From Maledivibacter sp. (GTDB lineage Bacteria > Bacillota > Clostridia > Peptostreptococcales > Caminicellaceae), in the NCBI GenBank assembly GCA_025210375.1, contig JAOASB010000025.1, forward strand, positions 1-64,000: a DNA stretch of 64,000 nucleotides. The letters are read 5' to 3'. A model generated the notes under the pieces. It was not told the origin of the DNA, did not search any database, and worked only from the letters and a program-made list of their open reading frames with translations. Below are positions 17,913 through 26,873 of this stretch, one piece after another. The position numbers and the translations under genes were made by a program. Position 1 is the first letter of the stretch. Every line of letters starts with the position of its first letter.

Positions 17913-19439
17913 TTATAGATCTATAACCGCCTCAACTCTCTTATCAAGCTCTTTTTCTGTGGCTCCTTTAGTAAATAGTGAAACAACTACTGTTACTACT
18001 AGTGCCGCAGCTATTACATTAACATACCAAGGTAAACCTCCAGGCCATTTAAAGCCTGTTCTATTTAAAACTAATGCAGTAACATTTAAGATTAAAGCTG
18101 TTATCAAACCTGCAAAAACACCTTGGCTGCTTGCTTTTTTCCACAGTAGTCCTGTTATAAAAACTGGAAAAGTAGCAGACATTAATGTCCCCCATCCAAA
18201 TGTCCCTAATATAGCTACTGCTTCACCACTGGTTAGTGCAAACAATATTGCCAGTATACCTATTATAAAAGTAATGATTCTTGAAATCTTTATCTGTTTT
18301 TTAGAGTCTAATTCTTTACCAAGTGCATTAGGGAGGTCCCTTGAAATGATATTAGAGGAAAGTGTTAAGAACATGCTTGCAGTTGACATTGATGCTGCAA
18401 GTATGGCTGCATAAACAAATAATTGAGCATATACTCCAACATAATCAGCAACCGCAAATATAGCATTGTCACCTTTTACTAAGGGAGGTATAATACCTTT
18501 ACCAACAAGATAAAGTGCTGCATATGCCATTGTTACAGCAAAGAAACCAACAATCATATGTCCTAATGCTGCATATAAGCCAAGCTTAGGCATATCCTTA
18601 GGATTTTTTAAAGCATACATCCTTGTTAAAACTTGAGGTTGACCCATTGTTCCTAGAATAGGAATAAACATCCATGTCATAGCAATAGATCCTGGAAGCA
18701 CTCCCCACGCATTCATCATTTCGGGACTAAATGCTTTAGTTACTTCCTGCCCATTTACTGTAGCAGTTACCTTCCCTACAGTGGACACAACCTCCACTAC
18801 ATTCCCAAAGCCTTTTGTAATAGAGAAAAAGGCAGCTATCATTATTATTCCTGCAACTACCATTACCATCCCTTGAAATGCTTGAGTAAGCACTCCACCA
18901 ACTTCACCACTTATGGCAGTATATATAGTCAATATACCGAAGATAAAAAATCCTGCTACCATTGGGTCCCACCCTAATAAATGGGCAAATAATGCAGAGG
19001 TTGCACTAATCTGCGATGCTAAATAAGCTATAGCTCCTATAAAAAGTACAATAGATAATGTGGCCTTTATACCTCTATGATTGTTATATCTTAAATCTGC
19101 AATATCCCCTAGGCTTGCGATGGGAGCAACTTCTGCCATAGCCCTAATCTTTTTACCAATTGCAAAATAAGCCATTGCAAATGCAGCAGAGGATAACATC
19201 CACAATGTCATTGTATTCCCAAAGGAATAGATAATACCTGGTACGCCAACTACAGCAAAGGCACTCGCTACTGCTGCAACAGTGGATAAGCTAACTGTAA
19301 TTGGTCCAAAAAGTGCGGTTCCACCAAAGAATGATTGAGGATCTGAGGCTTTTTTCTTTGCTGTCCAACCTATGAAAAATGAAACAATAATCATTCCTAA
19401 AGAAAAAGCCATTATTAAGTACTTAACTCCACTTGCCAT
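17913..19439 (-). CDS. Sodium:solute symporter (SSS family)
   Basis: This polytopic membrane protein of 508 residues has about 13 hydrophobic segments. SSS-family features include an early FFGGTALFGPITVSLSTVAA stretch, GEVGGVLTQAFQGMVMV and AAILAASMSTASMFLTLSSN, the conserved sodium-site region. Length is normal. The start directly abuts the stop of the small membrane protein upstream (TAG-ATG), with GGGGGAA as ribosome site inside that gene. Paired small membrane subunits occur with pantothenate- and acetate-type SSS carriers. The substrate is likely an organic acid, judged from the regulon it shares with the CoA-transferase operon (inference). Confidence 0.88.
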   Translation of the reverse strand: MASGVKYLIMAFSLGMIIVSFFIGWTAKKKASDPQSFFGGTALFGPITVSLSTVAAVASAFAVVGVPGIIYSFGNTMTLWMLSSAAFAMAYFAIGKKIRAMAEVAPIASLGDIADLRYNNHRGIKATLSIVLFIGAIAYLASQISATSALFAHLLGWDPMVAGFFIFGILTIYTAISGEVGGVLTQAFQGMVMVVAGIIMIAAFFSITKGFGNVVEVVSTVGKVTATVNGQEVTKAFSPEMMNAWGVLPGSIAMTWMFIPILGTMGQPQVLTRMYALKNPKDMPKLGLYAALGHMIVGFFAVTMAYAALYLVGKGIIPPLVKGDNAIFAVADYVGVYAQLFVYAAILAASMSTASMFLTLSSNIISRDLPNALGKELDSKKQIKISRIITFIIGILAILFALTSGEAVAILGTFGWGTLMSATFPVFITGLLWKKASSQGVFAGLITALILNVTALVLNRTGFKWPGGLPWYVNVIAAALVVTVVVSLFTKGATEKELDKRVEAVIDL

Positions 19440-19892
19440 CTACAATTCCCCCTTTGCAGTATTAATAGCTTCAATTTTTTTCTTGAAATTATCCCATCCT
19501 TCATCGGACAACCAATGATCTGCAAAAATATAAAAACCTAAACTAAGTGTAAGTACTCCTCCTACCCAATAGGTTAATATAGTAAATGCAAAGGAAGGGT
19601 GGAAGCCCATAATTGTAAATTCAGGCATTCTCCCGGTAAAAACATCAGCATAATATTTTGAAAAATAGAAACCAACAATCCATAATACTGCCCATGATAA
19701 TAATGGATATAAAAATAGCTTTTTATTTAGCTTCCCATTCTGTGACGCTCCAAGCATCATATAAAGCAGCATTAATACAACGCTAGATATCAATCCAGCA
19801 AACCAATTACCATTCCACCCACTGATAGTAATGAATATCCAAAGCATGGTTATAATAATAATAATACCTGTTCTTTTACTGCCTATCTCCAT
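19440..19892 (-). CDS. Small membrane protein, probable accessory subunit of the SSS symporter
   Basis: The 150-residue protein has four predicted membrane segments (about 10-27, 31-47, 61-79 and 100-124) and a charged C-terminal tail (SDEGWDNFKKKIEAINTAKG). I do not recognise a named family with certainty; it resembles the small DUF997/YhdT-like partners encoded before SSS carriers. AGGAGGG precedes ATG 19892. It is the first gene after the sigma-54 promoter at 19963-19977 and its stop abuts the symporter start, so both are translated together. Confidence 0.7.
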   Translation of the reverse strand: MEIGSKRTGIIIIITMLWIFITISGWNGNWFAGLISSVVLMLLYMMLGASQNGKLNKKLFLYPLLSWAVLWIVGFYFSKYYADVFTGRMPEFTIMGFHPSFAFTILTYWVGGVLTLSLGFYIFADHWLSDEGWDNFKKKIEAINTAKGEL

Positions 19893-19962
19893 AATAACCC
19901 TCCTCTTAATTTAAATTTCTACATCCTATCCTCCCTTTATTATTAATTATTTATATTAAACA

Positions 19963-19977
19963 GCAAATTTCATGCCA
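19963..19977 (-). promoter_or_regulatory. Sigma-54 promoter of the symporter operon
   Basis: The minus strand reads TGGCATGAAATTTGC, a GG-N10-GC core, 71 bp upstream of the small membrane protein start. It resembles the 9164-9178 promoter closely (TGGCAT-N5-TTGC in both). Confidence 0.85.
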
Positions 19978-20029
19978 ATATAACATTCAATATAAATAGC
20001 TATTCTTATCCATTGCTTTTTCAACCCTA

Positions 20030-20134
20030 TGTAACATTTCATTGTTTATCATGTGAAAATAATCATATGAATACCAGATAAACTTGTTTTCCGAATAATG
20101 TATCATATTTGTTACAATTTTTTATTATGTTACA
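20030..20134. promoter_or_regulatory. Candidate enhancer sites: three TGTTACA motifs
   Basis: TGTAACA is at 20030-20036 and TGTTACA is at 20110-20116 and 20128-20134. They lie 50-160 bp upstream of the sigma-54 promoter, the usual range for enhancer sites. The same heptamer occurs before the EBP gene at 15577. Confidence 0.4.
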
Positions 20135-20211
20135 TGAATATTAAACCATATAAGTGTACATCTATATTCCTGCTGGAATATATAATACCTTCTTAACCAT
20201 ACTTTCCAACA

Positions 20212-20263
20212 TAAAAAAATTTCCCATATAGAATAAGATTTATCTTATCAGCTATATGGGAAA
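20212..20263 (-). terminator. Terminator of the sensor/two-component operon
   Basis: The arms TTCCCATATAG and CTATATGGGAA enclose an inner ATAAGAT/ATCTTAT stem. On the minus strand a T run follows (20212-20219). It lies about 210 bp after the kinase stop; the gap between holds only a doubtful 91-codon frame. Confidence 0.75.
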
Positions 20264-20452
20264 ACTGCTTTTTAAAAATGAAATTAATTTTTACAACCAC
20301 AAATATTAGATATTTTACAATCTCTAACAACTCATCAAGTTCTCCTTTCATAGGAAATCCTTGGTAATATTTGTAAACTAAGATTAATTGAAGACATATA
20401 AACTCTCCTCTCATAATATAGAAATCAAAACCAATGATTTCTATTATTTTAT

Positions 20453-20480
20453 GTTTAGGCACATTCAAAAAATAAGCTAT
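20453..20480. repeat. Solo end of the 162-bp repeat family
   Basis: TTAGGCACATTCAAAAAATA (from 20455) matches the outer end of the repeats at 42880 and 56071. The stop codon of the histidine kinase lies inside it. The rest of the element is absent. Confidence 0.45.
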
Positions 20481-22087
20481 ATTCTAATCGTAAATTTAGT
20501 ATATACTCCGAGTTCAGAATCTATTTCCATATCGCCATCTATTTTGTCCACTATGGTTTTTACAATCGATAGACCTAATCCTAATCCCGATATACTTCTA
20601 GACTTGTCTACTCTATAAAAAGGTTCAATAACTTTTGACTGCTGCTCTAAGGACATACCTATCCCATCATCTTCTATGGATAACACAATTCTATGTTTTT
20701 CTTTTCCTAAAGTTATTAAAATTTGTCCATATTCATCCGTGTATTTATAGGAATTATCCACAAGATTATAAATCAACCTATTGAGCCAGATTCTATCAAT
20801 TGGTAGATACAATTCTTCATGACAAAGGTTCATGCTAATTTCTATTTTCTTTTCATTATTTTTAAAATAGCTTACTGTATGCTCTATACAATCTTGTATG
20901 CTTGTCTTAAGTTTGTGATCAACATAGTTATCCTTTGAGATATAAGCCGTTAGACTAGATGTCATATTAACAAGATCATTTATTGCCTCCTTTGTGACAT
21001 GAAGAATCTTACTTTTATTAATCTCACTTTTAAAATCATCTTTTTCAAGTAGCTCTGTGTTAAGCTTGATGGTCGACAGCGGTAAGCGTAAATCATGGCT
21101 TACCCCCCTAAGCAAGTCCACTCTCACCATTTTCTCTTTTGAAAAATACATCTTTAGTTTTAAAATACTATTGATTATCATAAATATAGCTACAGCGGTA
21201 ATAAAAACATCCCTATAATATAATCTAAAAATACTGCATACAATGTCTATTCGAGCCAGTCCAAAAATAAAAACTAAAGCAATCAAGCTTATAATACTTT
21301 TTATATTAGGATTTCTAAAGTAATTTATTAAACCTAGTAATGCGAAAATAAAAGAATAGGCAGCAAATAAATTATATGACAATAGAATAGACAATATCAT
21401 AACTAATGGAAGCATGTATTTTTTTACACGTTTTTTCAGTAGCTGATCAGCCATTGAATAAATCATTATCACGGCAAAAAATATTCCTACTTCAAAGTTA
21501 TAAATCATGAGCAATGACCCTAATGAAAGCATAATTGTATGGATTTGTTTGCGATTTGTCATTATCATAATCAGGGTACTTATTAATAATAGAAGCATCA
21601 CCATCACATTAATACACTTTTTTGAAATAATAAGATTATTGACACTGCTATAACTTCCTACAAAGTAGTTATTACCATACTGTAAAAACTCTGGTTTCTC
21701 TTCAATACCTTCTACATAGAAATCTACCCTATTGTTAATATAGTCTTCCCTATCTACATAAAATACAATGTGATCTTTGTTTTCATACATAGGATAATTA
21801 GGGGACTGATTTTGCATAACAAATTTTTTATTTTTATATAGTGTGAAGCCTTTGTAGGGGTTGATAACAGTAAAAAATATTTCTTTTTTATCCTCTGAAT
21901 AAATTTGAACTACTTTAGAAAAGCTATGTACCATGGTTATTTTATTGAGGTCTAAATCATCGACATTGATGAAGTTATTCGATTCAATATGATGAACAAC
22001 TTGATTAGAAATAATTTCTTCTAAGCTTTCCATTCCCATTAATAGGGCAATAATACTTATAACTATGACAAATAGTTTTCTTTTCAT
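20477..22087 (-). CDS. Membrane sensor histidine kinase
   Basis: The 536-residue kinase has an N-terminal membrane anchor, an extracytoplasmic region (about 25-165) and a run of six or so membrane segments (about 170-310). A HisKA dimer domain follows with the phospho-histidine in LRGVSHDLRLPLSTIKL, then an HATPase domain with N box IYNLVDNSYKY, G1 IEDDGIGM and G2 GLGLGLSIVKTI. All catalytic motifs look intact. It is the last gene of a three-gene operon and overlaps the response regulator by ATGA, so the two form a cognate pair. The C-terminus ends in a fragment of a mobile repeat but appears complete. Confidence 0.92.
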   Translation of the reverse strand: MKRKLFVIVISIIALLMGMESLEEIISNQVVHHIESNNFINVDDLDLNKITMVHSFSKVVQIYSEDKKEIFFTVINPYKGFTLYKNKKFVMQNQSPNYPMYENKDHIVFYVDREDYINNRVDFYVEGIEEKPEFLQYGNNYFVGSYSSVNNLIISKKCINVMVMLLLLISTLIMIMTNRKQIHTIMLSLGSLLMIYNFEVGIFFAVIMIYSMADQLLKKRVKKYMLPLVMILSILLSYNLFAAYSFIFALLGLINYFRNPNIKSIISLIALVFIFGLARIDIVCSIFRLYYRDVFITAVAIFMIINSILKLKMYFSKEKMVRVDLLRGVSHDLRLPLSTIKLNTELLEKDDFKSEINKSKILHVTKEAINDLVNMTSSLTAYISKDNYVDHKLKTSIQDCIEHTVSYFKNNEKKIEISMNLCHEELYLPIDRIWLNRLIYNLVDNSYKYTDEYGQILITLGKEKHRIVLSIEDDGIGMSLEQQSKVIEPFYRVDKSRSISGLGLGLSIVKTIVDKIDGDMEIDSELGVYTKFTIRI

Positions 22088-22752
22088 TTCATCACCACTA
22101 GTCGATAGCCTTTTCCATAAACATTTTCAATTATTACTTTATCACTTTCTAATTCCTTTATGGTTTTTCTGAGCCTAGAAATAAGGGTATGCACCCTAAA
22201 ATCATGGATTTTTTTAATCTCCTTTAAACCTGACAACTCCGTTTTATATAATATATCCCCTTTTTTATATTTTTCAAAAAGCATTTTGAGAACTATGCCC
22301 TGGGAATTCTGTATGATTATGGAATTATAATCCGTAGAAAGAGTTGAATTTTCAAGATTTAATATTAAATCACCTATCCGATACACTGGACTTTCATTGT
22401 ACTTTCTTTTATTTATTGCCTTTAATTTATATTCAAGTTCAAACAATGTAACGGGCTTTATCATATAGTCATCTGCACCTTTTTTATAAGCAATACGTCT
22501 TGTTTCCTCTTTTTCTAAGGCGGATATAATAATAACAATGGCATTTGACTCATTTTTTATGAAAGGAATTATTTCATAACCAAGACCATCGGGTAGCATT
22601 ATATCTAAGAGTACAACATCAATTTTTTCACTTTTTATGACTCTTTTTACATCCCTCAAATTCTCCGATATCATGATATCAAATATGCTACTTAAAATAT
22701 TCCTATAGGTGAGCGCCAGTTTTTTATCATCTTCTACAATTAACACCTTCAT
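22084..22752 (-). CDS. OmpR-family response regulator
   Basis: The 222-residue protein has a receiver domain with the acidic pair EDD, the phosphorylation site in DVVLLDIMLPDG, conserved SAL(E) and the lysine in DDYMIKPVTL. The C-terminal winged helix (about 130-220) is OmpR-like, with GDLILNLENSTLSTD, VHTLISRLRKTI and VYGKGYRLV. It starts in an ATGA overlap with the sensor gene upstream and ends in an overlap with the kinase gene, so all three are translationally coupled. Target genes are not visible. Confidence 0.92.
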   Translation of the reverse strand: MKVLIVEDDKKLALTYRNILSSIFDIMISENLRDVKRVIKSEKIDVVLLDIMLPDGLGYEIIPFIKNESNAIVIIISALEKEETRRIAYKKGADDYMIKPVTLFELEYKLKAINKRKYNESPVYRIGDLILNLENSTLSTDYNSIIIQNSQGIVLKMLFEKYKKGDILYKTELSGLKEIKKIHDFRVHTLISRLRKTIKELESDKVIIENVYGKGYRLVVMK

Positions 22753-25343
22753 CTCATATCCCCCTCAATATAATAGTCTGCTTTTTCAAAATGATGGTTT
22801 GTAGTAATTATCTTCTTATTGTTTTTAGAGGCGAAATCAACTATAAAATCTAGGACTTCTTCATTCATTTCCAAATCGTCAACTAAGGAATAATCTACTA
22901 ATAAGTACATAATATCATAATATTTAACCAAGCAATCTACTTTTAAATCATTACCAAAGTTCTTAACCACATAATTAAAATTTCCTTTTTCTTCTAATAT
23001 GTCCATATTTCTATCCAAAACATCAAACCCAACGATAAAATACAAAGAAATATTATTATTTAACAGCTTACTATCTATCCAGTCGAAAAATCCATCTGCT
23101 AAAAGTGTTTGTTCATTTACATCAATAAATATGTTTTCCGTATCATCATGGCTCCCACTAATAACAGCTTTAATAATGATCTTATCCAATTTTGTCATTA
23201 GGTTTAATCGATTTATGCTGTGATAAAATGTTGTATGTGACACCCCTTCAATGCAGCCTCTTACATATTTACCAATATCATTTCCATTTTTATCCTTTAT
23301 ATCTTCATATCTTAGTTCAATACGACCTTCATTAACCATGTTCTTTATGTTCTCATCCCTAGCAATTTTATTTTTGTAAAAGTTTTGCATTTTTTCGTCA
23401 AAGTAGATTATTTCCCTTCTTTCCTGGGCTAAGTGAAGTCCAAGCTTTAGCCTATTCAAAGCTATATCCAGATTGTTATCTTGATAATCTATATAAGCTA
23501 TGTCTAAGTCATAATTCAATCTAATATTTCTAAGCAAAACATCTTTTTTAATAGTTTTACAAAAGCCTAACACATCTTCAGTATCTTCTTTTAATATTAA
23601 ATATCTACCCTCATCCACATAAAATATGGATTCTGTTTCTAATAGGGATTCTTTAACTTTGCGCAAAAAATTTTGTATATATTTAGTATAGATTTTTTCT
23701 CCATAGTAATAGCCTATGTCATCACCATTCTTCATTTCTAAGAGAATCAAATAGCCACTTTGCTTTTTGATTTTTTTCTGTAAATATCTTACATTATATA
23801 ACCCATAGTTATTATCTACATAGTATATTTTTAAAAAATAAACGTACAGCCTTCTTCCACCAATCAACAAACCTAAGGGAATAGCCATGATAAAGGCATA
23901 AACATAGGGCCTCTTTTCCGTCTTCGGCTGCTGCATCTCATTATGCAAAACTTTTTGAGTATCTATAATAGATAAGCATTTATTAATAATGTCGATACAA
24001 TTCTCATCATTACTTACAAAACGGTTTTCATTACTTTCTAATTCCCCACATATTTCTAAGAATTCTGGTGGCACTATACTTGAAAAAAAAAGTTTAGGAA
24101 GAATTATGTAATCTAGTTCATTGTTTTTCATAGCTTTAGTTGCTATTTCAAAGTCCATATAATCTGTTACATTGATATTTGGCATCTCCTTGAGGAGGTA
24201 ATCCGTAATATTTGGTACGCCAAACACTCCTACTTGATAGGGGGCTAATTCATAGACTTCATTTATTATCTTTTTATCAGAAGTGCTTACTACGATTATT
24301 TCATCTTCAAACACACTTTTTGAAGCGTAGTCCTTTGTTCTATTGTTATCAATATAAAAATCGATATCGTTTCTAAGTCTAAGATTTTTTAGACTATCAA
24401 ATAGAAACACAAAATTCCCATCACAAATAAAACCCATCTTTTCTACAATATTGGGAATTACCCCTTCAAAAGAGTTTTCCTCACCATAGGCATATAGAAA
24501 GTACTCCTTTGGCAAACCTACTACAATAGTTTCTTTTTCATTTAGATAATCCATTTCACTTTGGCTAAACTCAACTAAACTCTTTTCTAGCTCAAAGCTA
24601 AGAATATCAAAAATAATAACGTCAATATTTTGCTCCTTTAAGTAGCTAACTTCTTTATTTAAAATGGAATAAAGAATAGGATAGTTTTTGCTTACCCCTA
24701 TATGGTTTGTTTCCTTTGTTATGCTATCTATCTTAAAAAAATGTAATCCTCTAACATTATGGTCATAGCTTTTTGTGGATAAAAAACAATCAATTTCACC
24801 ATTGGCAAAGGCTTTTCTAGTGTCTTCAAATGTATCAAAGGTAACCAACTTATACCCTAGGTTTGGATAATCCTGGGTAAAGGATTCAAATAAAGCAACT
24901 TCTTTTTCCACTCCTATTACTTTACCCCTTATGTCTTTAAAGGATCTTACACCATTATGAAGATTAGAATAAATCCCACATGGAATAGGCATAAATGACT
25001 CTGTAAAATAAGTATAATCTTCACGTTTTTCTATTCTATTCATGTTCATGACAACAGGCAAAGTCCCCTTTTTCAACATATCCAGGCTATTATTCCAACT
25101 TTCATCGTATATTCTTAATTTTAACGAAGTATCCTCCTCTATTTTTTCACACATTTTTTTAGAAAATCTTCTCTCAGCGGGAAAATAGCCAGTCCAAAAC
25201 ACTGTATCCTTATTTTCCCTAATAAATTTTAATTCTTCATCGGTGAATTTCGGCTTTCCATTCTGATGATTCATTTCAAAAAAAGCAAAGGTGATAGGGA
25301 CTAAGAATATAAGAAATAAAAGTGTTAATTTTTTTTTCACCAC
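22749..25343 (-). CDS. Sensor with two solute-binding domains and degenerate GGDEF/EAL domains
   Basis: This 864-residue protein starts at GTG 25343 after GAGGTG. It has a membrane anchor (about 5-22), two extracytoplasmic SBP_bac_3-like domains (about 30-255 and 262-465; for example FTDEELKFIRENKDTVFWTG and LNEKETIVVGLPKEYF), a second membrane segment (about 478-500), and a cytoplasmic region that follows the GGDEF (about 515-640) and EAL (about 655-860) fold. The GGDEF site reads YVDEGRY and the EAL motif is not recognisable, so neither synthesis nor breakdown of c-di-GMP is expected. It probably senses a small ligand and signals to the kinase encoded two genes downstream. Confidence 0.75.
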   Translation of the reverse strand: MVKKKLTLLFLIFLVPITFAFFEMNHQNGKPKFTDEELKFIRENKDTVFWTGYFPAERRFSKKMCEKIEEDTSLKLRIYDESWNNSLDMLKKGTLPVVMNMNRIEKREDYTYFTESFMPIPCGIYSNLHNGVRSFKDIRGKVIGVEKEVALFESFTQDYPNLGYKLVTFDTFEDTRKAFANGEIDCFLSTKSYDHNVRGLHFFKIDSITKETNHIGVSKNYPILYSILNKEVSYLKEQNIDVIIFDILSFELEKSLVEFSQSEMDYLNEKETIVVGLPKEYFLYAYGEENSFEGVIPNIVEKMGFICDGNFVFLFDSLKNLRLRNDIDFYIDNNRTKDYASKSVFEDEIIVVSTSDKKIINEVYELAPYQVGVFGVPNITDYLLKEMPNINVTDYMDFEIATKAMKNNELDYIILPKLFFSSIVPPEFLEICGELESNENRFVSNDENCIDIINKCLSIIDTQKVLHNEMQQPKTEKRPYVYAFIMAIPLGLLIGGRRLYVYFLKIYYVDNNYGLYNVRYLQKKIKKQSGYLILLEMKNGDDIGYYYGEKIYTKYIQNFLRKVKESLLETESIFYVDEGRYLILKEDTEDVLGFCKTIKKDVLLRNIRLNYDLDIAYIDYQDNNLDIALNRLKLGLHLAQERREIIYFDEKMQNFYKNKIARDENIKNMVNEGRIELRYEDIKDKNGNDIGKYVRGCIEGVSHTTFYHSINRLNLMTKLDKIIIKAVISGSHDDTENIFIDVNEQTLLADGFFDWIDSKLLNNNISLYFIVGFDVLDRNMDILEEKGNFNYVVKNFGNDLKVDCLVKYYDIMYLLVDYSLVDDLEMNEEVLDFIVDFASKNNKKIITTNHHFEKADYYIEGDMR

Positions 25344-25376
25344 GCTTCACCTCAACTCTCTATGCAATGGTTTATT

Positions 25377-26552
25377 TTATATACCCCCAAAATATCCAGG
25401 ATTTACGATTCTAATTTTTTGAACCACAGTATCATCTGTAACGTCTTCCATACTATTGATGTTCCCATAATTATCAAAACATAAGCTTAAAGCGGAACCA
25501 TCTCTAAACTCATATGCACCAAATAAATAATCATCTTCACCTATCCCATGGGGATTTTCAACCTTCTTATAATTGCTATCACAATAATCAAGGGCATCCT
25601 TAGCACTATCTCCCACACTCACCTCAAAAGGGCCAGTTACTTTATTAGTAGATATGGTGATATAGCTAACCTTTCCACTATAATCATCAATGGTTAAGTT
25701 AACACCATTATAGTCCATGGTCGTATAATTCCCACCATCTTCTTGATTTTCAAAACTACCCTCAGCATAATCACTACCCATAATCCCTATAACTTCATCC
25801 TTTGTCATACCAATATCAATGACCTTTACCTCATAGCCCTCGGGTAATTCATCGATTTTGAATTCAGGTGCATACTCCCCATTATATACATCCTCTTGTA
25901 TCTGAGACATGACATCAATATTCGTAATCCTATTAGCAGAATACACAGGATTATCAGAGAATTCAAAATAATACTGGGCATTATCACTTTTTTCTGTACT
26001 ATTCGTATCCATTCCAAATCCAATACCCCCAATGCTTACTTTAGGATAGCGAATAATTGTCTCATTATCTCCATCATATAGATTGTCAGCAATATACAAT
26101 CTAATGGCTACAATAATATCCTTAGTCAATCCTGCCTTTTCATGGTCTTCCTTGTAATTATACTGTCCACCATCACTCGTTCCAATATATAAATCATAAT
26201 CTTCACATGAATACCTTATAAACTTGTTTTGGTCATCTTCTTCCAGTTTGAACTGTGGAAATGCTTTACATAGCTCATTAATATCCTTATTCATATAACC
26301 TAGTAAAAAATCAAGATTTCCACCGGCTAAATCAAAGTTGTTTGTTTCCTTAGATGTTTTTCGTGAATCGGCAGGTTCTTCTCTATTGTTCTCCTGTGAC
26401 TTAGCCCCCTGGGAAGCTTTTTCAGCCTCAAGTTCGGCTCGTATCTCTTCCCTTAATTTTTCTTCTGTTTTTTGATTAGCTGTCTCCGATGAACACCCTG
26501 GTAGGCATAGGATCATCAGTGACGCACATACCATCACTAATAGCTTTTTCAT
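25377..26552 (-). CDS. Lipoprotein of unknown function
   Basis: The 391-residue protein has a lipoprotein signal peptide with lipobox LPGC (Cys about residue 20), then a charged, glutamate-rich linker (EEKLREEIRAELEAEKASQ). Two soluble segments follow; the second has IGMTKDEVIGIMGSDYAEGS, similar in pattern to small outer-surface lipoproteins of the SmpA/BamE type. I do not recognise a defined family for the whole. AAGGAGG precedes ATG 26552. It lies 34 bp upstream of the sensor gene on the same strand, so it may be the first gene of that operon and help in sensing. Confidence 0.7.
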   Translation of the reverse strand: MKKLLVMVCASLMILCLPGCSSETANQKTEEKLREEIRAELEAEKASQGAKSQENNREEPADSRKTSKETNNFDLAGGNLDFLLGYMNKDINELCKAFPQFKLEEDDQNKFIRYSCEDYDLYIGTSDGGQYNYKEDHEKAGLTKDIIVAIRLYIADNLYDGDNETIIRYPKVSIGGIGFGMDTNSTEKSDNAQYYFEFSDNPVYSANRITNIDVMSQIQEDVYNGEYAPEFKIDELPEGYEVKVIDIGMTKDEVIGIMGSDYAEGSFENQEDGGNYTTMDYNGVNLTIDDYSGKVSYITISTNKVTGPFEVSVGDSAKDALDYCDSNYKKVENPHGIGEDDYLFGAYEFRDGSALSLCFDNYGNINSMEDVTDDTVVQKIRIVNPGYFGGI

Positions 26553-26824
26553 ATTTTCCTCCTTTTGTATCTCCTATCGAGCTTTAAAAATGCATATGGA
26601 TAGGATTCTACATATCACTTCTAATTTTATATAAAATAACTTTTATCATTATAGCATTTATTTCAATTCTTTCCGCTAAATCTGACCTATTTGTTAGATT
26701 TAAATTTAATATTCTGCCATGGCGTAGTCTTTCATAATCAATTATGAATTTATTTTCATTGGCACATAGATTTATGTCTTATTATGGGATGATTTTGAAA
26801 CTACTACCAATTTGTTAAAATGTT

Positions 26825-26852
26825 TTGAGTTTTGTTTGAAAAAAGGTATAAT
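26825..26852 (+). promoter_or_regulatory. Possible promoter of the chemotaxis receptor gene
   Basis: TTGAGT, a 16-bp spacer and TATAAT end 21 bp before the start at 26874. The spacer is slightly short. The rest of the 321-bp gap (26553-26873) between the divergent lipoprotein and receptor genes shows no other clear signal. Confidence 0.4.
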
Positions 26853-26873
26853 TATGTAGAAGGAGGTCGAAAA

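Noticed and set aside
20193..20468. 91-codon minus-strand frame with a weak Spo0E-like stretch (MKGELDELLEIVKYL)
   Set aside because: It contains the terminator of the kinase operon and the end of a repeat, and the Spo0E spacing does not fit.
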